Assembly: GCA_007844125.1 (NCBI GenBank)
Contig: CM017556.1
Span: 18,220,017 to 18,284,016 of the forward strand
DNA from: Sinonovacula constricta
Lineage: Eukaryota > Mollusca > Bivalvia > Cardiida > Solecurtidae
Direction: 5' to 3'
DNA: 64,000 nucleotides
Position numbers and translations under genes: made by a program. The stretch's first letter is position 1. Each line of letters opens with the position of its first letter. The notes under the pieces are model-generated. The model saw only the letters and a list, made by a program, of their open reading frames with translations. It was not told the DNA's origin and made no database searches. Positions 23,991 to 36,620 of this stretch are shown here, piece after piece.

Positions 23991-24186
23991 ATGGCAGCAC
24001 GAATGACAGCTCACTACAGTAAAACTTCAATTTGTGGTGGCTTCAAATTTAAATCGTCCACTTTTAATTTACCCAGCGCAGCAGACACACAGCTGTCAAA
24101 CGATGCCATCGTTTATGTTTTGTGCGAACTACATTTTAGACATATTCTTCTTCCGACTTCCTGGGAACAAAACAATCGTGATTTCT
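23991..24186 (+). CDS. Candidate first coding exon, function unknown
   Basis: An ATG at 23991 in a strong start context (AAAGATGGC) opens a frame beginning MAARMTAHYSKTS. It stays open for 65 codons and one base and reaches T|GTAAGTAT, a near-consensus splice donor, at 24187. The frame is not recognised as any known domain. It has no clear signal peptide and includes one moderately hydrophobic run (AIVYVLCEL, FRHILLP). Splicing from 24186 to the acceptor before 31484 would keep the frame open into the synaptotagmin-like exon, with TGC at the junction. One in three random exon pairs would do this, so the link is weak. The upstream block resembles part of a transposon, so the exon could be transposon-derived instead. 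RNA data are not available here. Confidence 0.3.
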
Positions 24187-24854
24187 GTAAGTATCGTTGT
24201 ACTAGATACATCTGAGGGATGATTGTCCCGAGGACAGAATTACCCGAGGAGTACTGATTGCTTTGCGAACCCACTTGTGATTGTCACAGGTAGTAAATAT
24301 CTTATGCCACAGAGTTGTCAAAATTGCTCATAACCTGAAAAAACTCATTTGTTTTTATTATTGCTGTTTTATTTGTGGATTTGTGCTCTAGAGCATAGAA
24401 CTCAAACCACCAGAGTAGAATGAAGCAGGGTTTCTGTTTGGCCAGTCTGTAGTTTCACAGTGCTTAATCTGTAAATATTAACATGGAAATCCAAAAAAAT
24501 CCAAGACAGAAGTTTATAATGAGTGGGTTTCAGATCTATCTGTAAGAAAAGATCATGTGCTTTAGTCAGATTGGATGCCCACATCCATCTTAGACATTAT
24601 GCTGGTTTCCTCAATCTCTTGACAACAGTTTGATACAATTTCTAATCTCTAAAGGACATTTCAGGGTAAATGTCCACATGTATTGTAAGGTGACATCTAG
24701 TGCATTTAGTTGGCTTCAATAACTGGATCAGATGTCTATGAAGGACTTCTGTGTAATTCAAGTATTATATGATAAAGAATTCATGTCATAAGCCATACAA
24801 TATATCTTACTCTGAAGCTAAGTTCACAGGACACAAGTTGCTTCTAGTTAAGAG
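24187..24854. other. Non-coding stretch
   Basis: Sequence after the candidate donor. It holds no further exon or bounded element. Confidence 0.45.
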
Positions 24855-25341
24855 TTAAAGGTGGTATCCAACAATTTGGAGCAGAATTTTTTTCTCTCTA
24901 AGAACCAAATAAATTATTGTTACCTGAAAAGATCTTGCAAAATGCTGGTTATTGATGTCCTACCTTTATGTGGAAAGTGAACCATAAGACATCACTTGTT
25001 ATTACATATAGGTATTTCCTATCTAAGCCACACTGCACACAGTTAGCTATTTTTAAACTAAGAAAATCATGTGACCCTTTACTTTATATAATCATTCGGG
25101 TAATCCTCTCTGACGTCGTATATTTTTAGCAGAAATCACAAGATGCTTTTTAGAGTTTAGATAAAATGGGCATGTAGATTGATTTATATCATGATTTCTG
25201 CTATCTTACAATTTAGACACTTTGTTTAAAATTGTCTTTTTGTTAGACTTAGTTTTGACTTTTTGCAGAAATTATGCTCCTATTCCCAAATCCAGGTTTA
25301 TGTGTAATTAATACAGACAAACTGTCAGATACCTCCTTTAA
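24855..25341 (-). mobile_element. TTAA-flanked MITE, copy 2 (inverted)
   Basis: TTAA at 24855-24858 and 25338-25341 bounds inverted ends AGGTGGTATCCAACAATTTG and, from the other strand, AGGAGGTATCTGACAGTTTG. Read on the minus strand it aligns with the copy at 3843. Shared landmarks are TTTCTGCTAAAAATAT, GATTACC, and GATCTTTTCAGG followed by AACAATAATTT. Confidence 0.85.
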
Positions 25342-25845
25342 GGTGAAAAGAAATATTGTTTACCTACCCAGTAACATATATGGACAATCCAAGTAATTTA
25401 AGTACGCTTTGTAAATTGTTTCGTTTGCATGATTTTATGCCCAATATACATGTATCTCCATTTCAATTCAGATTTGCAGTGATTTGATCATCCACCATGT
25501 AAAATTACTACTTATACTTGTAATTTAGGGATAATTAAATAAGATAGAAGGTCAGTAAACTTCAAAGTCCCTTAATTAATACAGTCTATGAGAACAATAC
25601 ATGTATTGCATCCCCATTGTCCATGGTTCAGCTGAGATAAAAGCAAGGCCAGGTAATTCAGGTACAATTGTATTATACAAATGAAATAATGAAAGCACTC
25701 CAAACCCTCTTGTCTTTACTGCTTAGGAAAAGTGGTCACATTTTGAGACAGTGGCAATCTGTGCCGTACACAAGTGTTGCTTGACGTCAGATGAAGTTGC
25801 AGCTATAATTTATATACTAAAGAACCAGGGCATGCAGTAACATTA
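25342..25845. other. Non-coding stretch
   Basis: AT-rich DNA between the MITE and the SINE. No feature is supported. Confidence 0.45.
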
Positions 25846-25853
25846 CCAGCTGT

Positions 25854-26182
25854 TTGTTTATTTGTTTATTGGGTTTATCGTCCCACCAACAGTATTTCAG
25901 TTATCTGGAGACCGTGTCCACTTGAAGCAGATATAGTGCTGCCTTCACTGTGTATAGCATGACGTGAACACCTGGCATGATACATGTACCACACCCAGTC
26001 ACATTATCCTGACACCGGGCCAACCAGTTGTGGAACTACCCTTATATTTGCTTGAGCGTTAGCAAGGGAGCTATACCACTACCATTTTTAACGACTTTGG
26101 TATGTCGCGGCCCGGGATCGAACCCGGGGCCTCCTGTACCTGGAGCCGATGCTCTACCGATTGCGCTACCAGGTCCGGTTTT
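25854..26182 (-). mobile_element. tRNA-derived SINE with 8-bp target duplication
   Basis: On the minus strand the element starts with a tRNA-like head: A box TAGCGCAATCGGTAGAGC (26168-26151) and B box GGTTCGATCC (26124-26115), the latter within a perfect GC-rich arm. A body of about 230 bp follows, ending in GATAAACCCAATAAACAAAT. CCAGCTGT flanks it at 25846-25853 and 26183-26190. The tRNA acceptor ends do not pair, so this is a SINE head and not a functional tRNA gene. The 3' tail resembles that of the LINE at 8895-9598. Confidence 0.88.
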
Positions 26183-26190
26183 CCAGCTGT

Positions 26191-28574
26191 GTTCAGGACA
26201 CCAACAGTGTAGAACCCAGTTATCTGGCTAGCCTGGGAACATGCAGTATTTCAAAACTGAAGGTTCCTGCTTATAGACAGCAGTTGCTAAGATAGAAATA
26301 CAGTCAATTTTAGGGTGTGACACTAACTTTTAAGTCAGGTATCCTGACTGAACATCTGTTCTGTAATTTAGGGGACCCTTGTCAAAATTTGGAGTCCCTG
26401 AAATTTATTAGCAGTGCAGTTCTAAATCTGTTCATAATGTAATAAAATAAAATAAAAAGCACAACAGAATGTTAATGTTTTTCTGACTTTTATTTTTACA
26501 TTAAAGAAAGCAATAGCTTGTAGCTGGACCTTATAATTTGTACTGCCAGTCACAAATGATCCAATACTTTCGTACGATCAACAAATGGTGTGCACCATCA
26601 CGTTATCGTTGCATTTCAGCCGAGAAAATTCTCTCCCATGATTCATGCAAGCTCCATTTTCTTTTATCTTTTTGGTAACTGAGTTGAGTCTCTAACTGCT
26701 TAGGATTAGTTGTAACTTTTTTCTGTCAGGGTTCACTTACTCCATCCAATGACTAACTCATTGTTTGATTTTGATGAATATTACAAACTTTTATAAAGTT
26801 GCGCAAACCATATGACAACAGACTTACTATAAAACGGCTTGTGGTTGCCATTGATAAGGACACATAGGCTGATGATTTGACAGCTTTGAAGCTGCGAGGC
26901 AAGTACAGTTGTGCTCCTAATGTTTTACTGAAGGACTGTGTGTCTTGACAAATCACCTGGCTTGTACAGTTTGGAGTCCTTGCCTAATTTTTGGTGTCCT
27001 TGGGATCGTCAGGATCACAGGACACTGTCAGTGTTCAACTCTGTCAAAACATTTCAAGGTACTATCACTTAATGTACAGCATGGCATATACTGTAACACG
27101 CATCTAGGATAGGACTGGTGAGAATTGTTCTTGAGCAAATGTAGTTTAATACCAGTGCACACAAATGTAATAAAGGCATTTGTCTAGCAGCCTGTCTAGT
27201 TCATGAATCCATGGCCTTACAAATTTTAGCAAGTGCACCGTGGTATAAGCTGAGTAGGACCTCAAACACATCTTTCCATTCCTCCTTTCCATTTTCAATT
27301 CTACCTTTATGAAGGATTCATGATGCAATTCTTGTACATGTAATAATACTAAGAACTAAACTTATACGTTTGTATTAGAAAGTCACAAGTCGCATTTAGA
27401 GGGGCCTTTCTATTTACATAATCAAGCAGTCACATCTGGCTTTGTTGCATTTCAACAATTTCCCAAGACATAATTCAAATGGTGACCTTTACATATTACT
27501 AAATTTTACTCTGCTGTGTTAATAAATGTCAAAAAATGGTGATATTTCATTTGATAATTAAAAAAAAAAAATATTTTACACTTAATTACAAAAATGTATT
27601 TTCTAAATTATTATATTGTGCACTATATAATTAAATACATAATTACATAAACAAGAAATGTCTTACAAAACAGAAATGTAAGAATTGATACTTTGAAACA
27701 TTTAATGTGTTTGTTGATGTGGTTTATATTTATGGAAAATTTAATTAACAAGGTTTATTTATCATTTTTTGTATAATTTTCAGCCACATCGCTCTCAAAA
27801 TTCTGAATTATTATGAAAACATTTATACCTAATTAAACTAAACAATGCTTTACAGACTTTTGGTGAACCCAACCACTTGTTACACCTTAATTAGCTTACA
27901 AACCTTTTGTATTAATATGTCAAAATCATACTGGTCTGGTAAAATTTGGTCTTGTCCAGAAGATATTTTGCCAGCTTGGCAATTTCTTTTGTGAAGACTG
28001 GTTTATAAGTGACATTATTATGAAAATTTAATTTTTATATTTAAAACTATCTATGTAATAGCTTTTTATTGACATTTTTTTTTTTGGAGCCGCACAACTG
28101 CCACATTTACATTGTCTACCTATTAAGAATTGGTCACCTCAAGAGTCATATATTATTGACCCTAGATGTATTGATCCTGTAATTTACAGCTTCTTGAACT
28201 TTAGATCAGGAATGTAATTAAGGGATGAACCTGATTTACAGTCGTGCAATCTTTGTATTAATGATGCTTATAACCTCCAACACTCGATACCCTCCGATCT
28301 GTGTCATATGTCAGTAAGGCAAGTCAACTTGACTCTGTAGTAAGCACATTCATGCTGTGACATGTCTTAAAACAGAAATTTACAAAGAAAGAGTTAAAGT
28401 GAAGGAGATTTTAGGCATCCTTTTACTAGTTTTGGTGATGCTGAAATGGTATTCCAGCTGAACCAGCCATAGAGATAAAACATCACAATTTAAATATGGT
28501 GAAGATAAACCCCTAACCCTGGTGTACTTGATATGAATTTCATTTTTTTTTTCTTTGACATATCTGTCTAAACT
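26191..28574. other. AT-rich non-coding stretch
   Basis: No exon is supported. TTTGGAGTCC(C)T words near 26379 and 26971 bracket about 600 bp that may be an old element, but its ends could not be defined. The part from 27540 to 28080 is extremely AT-rich. Confidence 0.5.
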
Positions 28575-30690
28575 ACTTACATACAGGCCAGGTTGATGTG
28601 ATAGATCTGTCTAAACCACTTAAATGCAGGCCAGGTTGAAGTGATAGATCTGTCTAAACCACTTAAATGCTGGTCAAATTGATCAAATAGATCTGTCTAA
28701 ACCACTTAACATGCAGGTCAGATTGATTGGATAGATCTGTCTAAACCACTTAACATGCAGGTCAGATTGATTGAATAGATCTGTCTAAACCACTTAACAT
28801 TCAGGTCAAGTTGATAGAATAGGTCTGTCTTAACAACTTATATGCAGACCAGGTTGGTATGATGGATCTGTTTAAACTAATAACATACATGTTAGTCTGG
28901 TAGGATAGATCTGTCTAAACCTCTCGCATACCGGTCAGGTTGATAGGATAGATCTGTCTAAACCACTTACATGTCAGGTTGATGTGACAGATCTGTCTTC
29001 ATTATTAACATACAGGTCAGGTTGGTGTGATTTGTCTACAATATTAACATGCAGGTCAGGTTGGTGTGACAGATCTGTCTTCATTATTAACATGAAGGTC
29101 AGGATGGTGTGATCTCACTACAATATTAACATGCAGGTCACGATGGTGTGATCTGTCTACAATATTAACATGCAGGTCAGGTTGGTGTGATCTCACTACA
29201 ATATTAACATGCAGGTCACGATGGTGTGATCTGTCTACAATATTAACATGCAGGTCAGGTTGGTGTGATCTCACTACAATATTAACATGCAGGTCACGAT
29301 GGTGTGATCTGTCTACAGTATTAACATGCAGGTCAGATTGGTGTGATCTTACTACAATATTAACATGCAGGTCACAATGGTGTGATCTGTCTACAATATT
29401 AACATGAAGGTCAGGATGGTGTGATCTGTCTACAATATTAACATGAAGGTCAGGATGGTGTAATCTCTCTACAATATTAACATGCAGGTCAGGTTGGTGT
29501 GATCTGTCTGCAGTATAAACATGCAGGTCAGGTTGGTGTGATCTGTCTACAATATTAACATGAAGGTCAGGATGGTGTGATCTCACTACAATATTAACAT
29601 ACAGGTCACGATGGTGTGATCTGTCTACAGTATTAACATGAAGGTCACGATGGTGTGATCTGTCTACAATATTAACATGAAAGTCAGGATGGTGTGATCT
29701 CACTACAATATAAACATTCAGGTCATGATGGTGTGATCTATCTACAATATTAACATGAAGGTCACGATGGTGTGATCTGTCTACAATATTAACATGAAGG
29801 TCAGGATGGTGTGATCTGTCTACAATATTAACATGAAGGTCATGATGGTGTGATCTGTCTACAATATTGACATGAAGGTAAGGATGGTGTGATCTGTCCA
29901 CAATATTAACATGAAGGTCACGATGGTGTGATCTGTCTACAATATTAACATGCAGGTCAGGTTGGTGTGATCTGTCTACAATATTAACATGAAGGTCACG
30001 ATGGTGTGATCTGTCTACAATATTAACATGAAGGTCACGATGGTGTGATCTGTCTACAATATTAACATGAAGGTCACGATGGTGTGATCTCACTACACTA
30101 TAAACATGGAGGTCACAATGGTGTGATCAGTCTACAGTATAAACATGTAGGTCAGGATGGTGTGATCTGTCTACAATATTAACATGAAGGTCACGATGGT
30201 GTGATCTCACTACACTATAAACATGCAGGTCAGGATGGTGTGATCAGTCTACAATATTAACATGCAGGTCAGGTTGGTATGATCTGTCTACAATATAAAC
30301 ATGCAGGTCAGGATGGTATGATCTGTCTACAATATTAACATGCAGGTCAGGTTGGTGTGATCTGTCTACAATATTAACATGCAGGTCAGGTTGGTGTGAT
30401 CTGTCTACAATATTAACATGCAGGTCAGGTTGGTGTGATCTGTCTACAATATTAACATGCAGGTCAGGTTGGTGTGATCTGTCTACAATATTAACATACA
30501 GGTCAGGTTGGTATGATCTGTCTACAATATTAACATGCAGGTCAGGTTGGTGTGATCTGTCTACAATATTAACATACAGGTCAGGTTGGTGTGATCTGTC
30601 TACAATATTAACATGCAGATCAGGTTGGTGTGATCTGTCTACAATATTTACATGCAGATCAGGTTGGTATGACAGATCTCTCTACAATAT
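28575..30690. repeat. 39-bp minisatellite array
   Basis: About 53 copies of a 39-bp unit with AACATGCAGGTCAGGTTGGT, GTGATCTGTCTACAATATT. The first 400 bp are more diverged, with a GATAGATCTGTCTAAACCAC version of the unit. The main part alternates GTCAGG and GTCACG variants and CTGTCTAC and CTCACTAC variants, giving two- and three-unit blocks. The 345-codon minus frame is a period artefact. Confidence 0.97.
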
Positions 30691-31483
30691 TAATATGCAG
30701 ACTACAGTGTATACATTCAGAGGATGGATATCAATGCTGTTTAAATGGAGTTTAACACTTACTTATCACTGGTCAATTAGGAAAAAGAATCAGTGAGAAG
30801 TGCATGATATTGATATAATGTAACCCAACAAAAAGTTTGCTCAGATGAAAACTCAACTGTGATTTGTCGCTGGGGCAGATCATCACTCACCTGTCATTTC
30901 TTTAAGGTGGACAATTACTCACCCATCTTTACTCTAGGGTGGACAAACATGGGTTTTGCAAAGTTTGGGCGTGTAAATCTTTTGTTAATGAGAATGTGTC
31001 TATTGATAGACTATATCATAACAGTAATTATAAGCTAAAATATTGTTTATATGTTGATTGGACTGTAGCAAAGAACACTTAAATGTATGTACAAGTCATA
31101 CACAATAGTTTGTTGACAACTTCATATGTATGTCTTTGGCCTTTTACAAAATTGAGATTATGACATTATCAGATTATGTATTTAAAAGTGCAATATTGCA
31201 AACAAAAAAGGAAACAAAAGACAAAAACATCAACCTGGCACTATTGACAGGGTTTTATAAGTTTTTTTATGAAACACAGCCAAACAATTTATACGAAATA
31301 CAATAACAACAGTTACAACAACAGCAGCAACAAAAACAAAAGCACATATAGAGAAAAAAAACTTGGCAAATTAGCACACATAAGCTGTCATTAACCAAGA
31401 ATGTAATCATACAGATATGCAGATAATTGTAGCTAGAATCCAGACACTGGCACTATTTACTGCAATTATTCCATTGTTTGCAG
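30691..31483. other. Non-coding, intron-like stretch before the exon at 31484
   Basis: AT-rich, with a CAA/ACA-rich run at 31300-31345. It ends in the pyrimidine-rich TTATTCCATTGTTTGCAG, a good splice acceptor for the next exon. Confidence 0.55.
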
Positions 31484-31745
31484 GCATGGATAAGACCAGT
31501 CTATTGCTGACAGCTGCAGTGTCCATCAGTTCTGTGTTCCTTTGCCTCATGATGCTAGCCATTTGTGCATGGTGCTGTCGATGTTTTGGCAAGAAGAAAT
31601 ATGTCAATGAGGAGGAGGTGGGCGTGTCCAAGACGTACAATGCCCTAGAGCTGGGTAGTGACAGTGATGTGCGGCAGTTACAGAAACGATCCTGGGAGGA
31701 GAAATCTCGTGGGGGCACCCCGGTGTTGACCAGGAAGACCATCAA
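31484..31745 (+). CDS. Synaptotagmin-like N-terminal exon (membrane anchor and start of linker)
   Basis: The exon is bounded by TTGTTTGCAG before 31484 and AA|GTAAGT at 31746, both close to consensus. An ATG at 31486 (context GGCATGGA) opens 86 codons and two bases. Residues about 5-29 form one hydrophobic membrane segment (SLLLTAAVSISSVFLCLMML). A cysteine cluster at residues 27-33 follows, a likely palmitoylation site, then the stop-transfer run GKKK (35-38), and an acidic, Ser/Thr-rich linker with EEEVG and SDSDVRQL. This short N-terminus, anchor, cysteines and basic run is the plan of synaptotagmins, which place two C2 calcium/lipid-binding domains after the linker for vesicle exocytosis. 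The C2 domains are not in this window, so the subtype (7-like is possible) is open, and another single-pass protein cannot be excluded. Codon content is much less AT-rich than its flanks, supporting coding. Confidence 0.6.
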
Positions 31746-34700
31746 GTAAGTCCTTGCATGCTTTGTTTATCTCTCTCTTTTGGACCCGATATAATGAGAT
31801 TTTTTTTTATTGTATATTCATGCATAATACATACATTATAATATTTATTTGACCCTCTCTAAGATTAAAACCATGATACTTGTGTGTCACTACAATACCC
31901 ACTAGGATAACCACTAAATGCCCTTGCACTCTATTTTTGGTAAAGAAACAAAATGCTCCTATGTTTCTCTTTACCTTTATATTTCCTATTGGTGTTCTTC
32001 ATTGATCTTAATTGATCTTACTTGGTATTTCCTTCTGTTTGCTTTTGTGCAATTATGACAAAGAAAAGTCTTTGACTATAAATTGGACAATTATTTCTTT
32101 AATGACTAAGAAAAGTATTGGAAAATAAACGTTAATTTATATAAGTACATATGTACTTCAGTTGCCTGATTGTCAGCTTAAGGCATTGAATAAAAAGTTT
32201 AAAAGTAAAAGTATAAAAATATTATTTAATTACAACATTAATAAAATATTACAAGATTCTATGTGAATCCAGTTCATTATATAGGCAAAATGTAACAGCC
32301 TGAAAAAAGTAAGATAAGATCATAATGGAGGTTTTACCAGTGACATTCTCTCCAGGCATCAATAAATGTTTTCAAAAACATATTTAGGCAAGTCCTGAAC
32401 TTAAACTAGCAGAGACATGTGCAAAATTATTGTAATACAATGTCTGCATAAAATCATAGTTACTGGTACAAGAGTGTACAATGCAAGAAGTATATGGCAT
32501 GGTAAACTGATCAAAACAATCTCGATTGATTCCTCATTGGGTCTGACTTTAATCAAGATGAACTAATTGGTGCTTGTCGAAACCTGTCGAAGTCATAATA
32601 TAGGTTATGTAGATAAGATTTAAAAGTGAATATTGTGCAGTTCACAATGTAAAATAAGCACTGGACAGCCATACAAGAGGTGCTGGCTTGGAGTCTTAAA
32701 AATTTACAAATTATATATATATAAATATTACCAGTTTATTTTATTACATATTTTGTGATTTTCCTCCTTTTTCATAATAACATCAATGAAATCCTATTGA
32801 TAAATTATTTAATATTAAATGTTATTTTTGAACCATATTCCATCCAGAGTAATTATGGCTTTATTATTATGATATTTATACAGAAGCATTCCTCTTTTAG
32901 ACAATGGACAGCTATTATATAACAGCATAGGAGAATTGATGTCTGTGTTTTCTTTTATACCAGTAACCTGTAATTGTCATCTTTCTGCAGCTTTGGTGTA
33001 TTGCTGTTTAAAGTCAGTTGAATTTATACATCCAATCTCAGAATTGATTAGAAATACTGTAAGATGGAAGCTGTACAGTAAGGAGGTTGTGGTATTTTCT
33101 CTCTACTTCCTTGTCATAATTGAATGTTTTAAACCAACTGTTCAGCAAGTACTAAAATACTAGCTAGGTGAAGTCAATATGGTTTGATATACAGTTTATT
33201 CCAGTTGATTAAATAAAATATTCAAACATCAAACTTTTTCTTCTTAACCTTTGTTACAAATTTATGGCTATATACATATAGTATATAAGCATAATCCACC
33301 GTTGCTCATCTGTCTACTGAAGCTCTCTAATTAGTTTATCTCTGGGGCAATTTTCACACACGTTCCAGGGTAGTAGCAAACCTGGTCGCTTATCTGTGTC
33401 AACTGCATCATCAGCAACCCGTTCAGTATAACTCTGCCATGGTCTACCGCCAATTGCACACTATCTGTCACATCTACCTGATAAATTTCATAGGTTTACG
33501 CAGTGGTTAATGCGTATCGACAGTGAATGATGACATGGATTTAACAATCAACAACTCTTTATGTAACATAACTCTCCCTTGGCAAAGTTGTGCTTTACTA
33601 AAGCATACATTGTTTAATTATAAGTGCACTGATCTGGATGTTAATAATTATGATCTAAGTTACTTTCTTTTAATAAAAAATATAAATAGATATATGACTG
33701 ACATGTTTCTGAAGGAAACACAGTGGTGGGAGATAATAATAAAAATGATTTTTGGTTTTATGCATATTCTGGTTATTTGCATAATTTTGTCCGGGAAATA
33801 ATTTAGTAAAAAAAGTGGAGTCATCTGTAGCAACATAATTACATCACCTATCCTCATTCCTTTATTAATTAAGGGTGCTAATTAAAATTGTCTCATTGTC
33901 ATCATTCTAATCTTTACCATCATCAGTGTTTGGAATGATGGATCTAATATGTAGCTCGCTAAGCATGTAGTATTAAGACATTGGCAAATAGTGTAATACC
34001 CAATCAGTCACCTCCCTTCTGGACCTGTTTGATCAAGATCCATGCTATGTGCTGCTTATTATATGCTTAAAAATGTCCCATTAAAGCATGATGTTATTTA
34101 CAACAAATGAACAATAAATATAAGTTATTTACACATGCTGCAAGGCTATTACATGTACGTGTAGTTTAGAAGTATTTTGTGCTGAGCCGTTAGATATATA
34201 ATGCACACAGCTGTATCTATAAGCACTTGGTGCTTTACAACGAGAGCCAGGCCTGTCACTGAAGACTGTATAAGGGCAGGGCTCCAATTGCCATTGAATG
34301 TGCCATTTAGGCATTACCGTTATTTTACTTACAGTTTAATTCAGATTATAAAAAAGTCACTGACTATCAATAATTGTGGGAGATATAGGTGAATAGCATA
34401 CTCAAGTTAATGAAAATAATGTGTGAATATTTCCAATATCTCAATTGTTCATACTTGAATTTGCATGATGTTACACTGGAGATAGTTTGACTTTATTGAT
34501 GAACTTTACCATGACTGTTACCGTATTTATGAAAAGAAATTTATTTTAGAAAAGCTGAATAAGGGATTGATTGTTTCGTTGTACAAATTTATGGTACAAG
34601 TATTATAGTGTATCCCACAGCTGGAGTCAGTATAAAGAGGCTTAAATACATTGGTTTTATAACAATCAGTAGTGTCAACATAATGTTATTTTGTTGTCTT

Positions 34701-36369
34701 TGATCATGTCCATCGTGTGAATCATTTTTATAATAATGGCAGATACGTGTAACAAGAAGGAAAATAAACACATATTTTATCCTTCAATATTTGTCTCCTC
34801 TTCCAATATGGCATTTTAATTACTTGCATTGCTGGCATGCTGATTTTTTCTTGTTGAATCACCAGTTTTATCAAATTGTCTTCGGTTTCAATAAACAGCA
34901 AATGAATTAAATAAACATATAATTGGTGTTCCATTCTGTGTCATAACAACTCTGAAGGCCTTTTCCCTGAAAGCAGCAAAAACTTAGTTTGATGGTACAT
35001 GTACCCATTTGGTGAGGATGGACTGACAAAGAAATAAACACTATGAAAATAGAATAAATAGGAAATAAACACTTCGAGGAAAGATCGCAAAAGAGATAAA
35101 CACCTATTGGGGATGAACTTTCAAGTGATTTAATATGCCAAAAACAACAACATTTGTGTTGCTGTTCCTGTGTGTGTTTGAAGAGTGCTTTAGTATCTGA
35201 ATAGAATGTCCTGCCATTGGCTGCTTTACGCTAACATTCACTTAGTTATTTCAATTATTGCCTAAATGTATCACAGAAGGACTGTTTTTAACTTTAATTG
35301 AATGTAGTACTGTAGCAATTAGGTATAGTTGTTGAAGAAATCTATGTACTTTGTAAAAGAAATACTGAAGACATTTTTTTTTGTTTAGGTACCATACACT
35401 TAAAGAACATGATATTGTAATGTGTGTACTGATTGTTTTATGAGACAACAAAAAACATGAATTGAACATTTGACTTACAGGTTATTCTTTATGAATAGTT
35501 TTCAAAGTTTACCATTTCTTTTTAAAATTCCTTTTGTTTAGTCTACATAGTTTATGTTGCTATTTTAATACCCTATACTCATAACCACACAATACACTGA
35601 TTGCCAACAGAATTGTACATGATTATAAATGTCAATGTTTTCTATTATTCAGCATTTATCAGAGTCAACCCCTTGACATATTGTGGGCGTGTTTAAACTG
35701 GCTTTATTGATTAGTCAATTCTATGCACTTGTAATCCTTTCCTGATTCTCTAGTTCTGAACAAGTTGTCCCTTTCTTACTGTGTTTATTAGTAGTTGATG
35801 TAATTCCACTGTTACAGCCACGTTTGTATGTGACCAATTAGTGCCCTGTGATTGATTGCCAACCTTTAGGGACAGTAGTAATGCCCTGATTACTGTCCAC
35901 GTCTCATTATCTGCCTTCTTTCTCTGGCTAGACATTGGCCGTCAGTAACACCAACTAATTGATAGCAACAACAACCAAATCTGCATTATTTACATTATAA
36001 GTATTCTGAACCCTAACCTGACAATATATATGTAAAAAGCTTGTCTTTTTTTCTCCTTTTATGAACAAAGCAAACTAAAGTATTACACAGTTATTAATTG
36101 TGGTATCAAGGGGCTGTTATAGGCGGCTAATGTAGTGGGCACGAACTTCTTCCAGACATTTGGGTGAGGTTTTCTACCATTGACAGTTGACTGTTGCTTT
36201 GATAATCTTAATTGTGTCACTGCTATGTGTTGTTAAGTTATTTGTGTATTACTTTTAATTTTTTTTTGTATATTTTGTGCTTTATTATTTACCTTAATCA
36301 TTTTATTATGTTTAAATGTTTCAATAACAGTAATTTTAATTTTTGATTATCTTTGTAGGCATCATGTAT
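31746..36369. other. Long intron-like stretch
   Basis: AT-rich DNA after the splice donor. Many short frames occur, but none has a credible acceptor/donor pair with coding composition. Irregular ATAAACAC words recur at 35030-35105. I found no bounded mobile element or array. Confidence 0.5.
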
Positions 36370-36620
36370 ATTTATAAATAGTGTGAGTGCCAGTTGTCTA
36401 GTAGGTTGAGTCTGTGGTTTATAACTTGTATTACTCTTCCTCTGCGCAGGTGTGTAAGAGTCCCTGTGGGTGCGAGAACTTTCATTTGTGGAGTTCTTCC
36501 AGCAGTGCACAGGTGGTTTTACCCAGACATAGTCTAAGGTTTTCTTTCACCAGTCACAGCTGTCTGACCATATACTACTGTAGTTGTGTGGCTGAGATAT
36601 ATATATTGGGGAAAAATCCA
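36370..36620 (+). mobile_element. SINE-like relic
   Basis: An A-box-like TAGTAGGTTGAGTCTGTGG (near 36399-36417) and a degraded B box, GTGTAAGAGTCCC (36452-36464), are followed by GAGAACTTTCATTTGTGGAG, a SINE body word. GAAAGTTCTCGC on the opposite strand near 41392 belongs to a related relic. Downstream words (GTGGTTTTACCCAGACATAG, TTTCTTTCACCAGTC) also look like mollusc SINE body. The ends are not resolved. Confidence 0.55.

Noticed and set aside
26105..26178. Minus-strand tRNA gene
   Set aside because: A and B boxes are good, but the acceptor ends do not pair and the sequence continues into a SINE body with a tail and target duplication.
26279..27030. Possible hAT element bracketed by TTTGGAGTCC words
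   Set aside because: No matching inverted ends or target duplication could be found.
29056..30093. 345-codon minus-strand frame of RSHHRDLHVNIVD repeats
   Set aside because: It is a 39-bp period artefact with no supporting gene signals.
33523..33801. 92-codon plus frame with hydrophobic C-terminus
   Set aside because: It is AT-rich, with no splice signals or recognisable motifs. It could arise by chance in stop-poor AT sequence.
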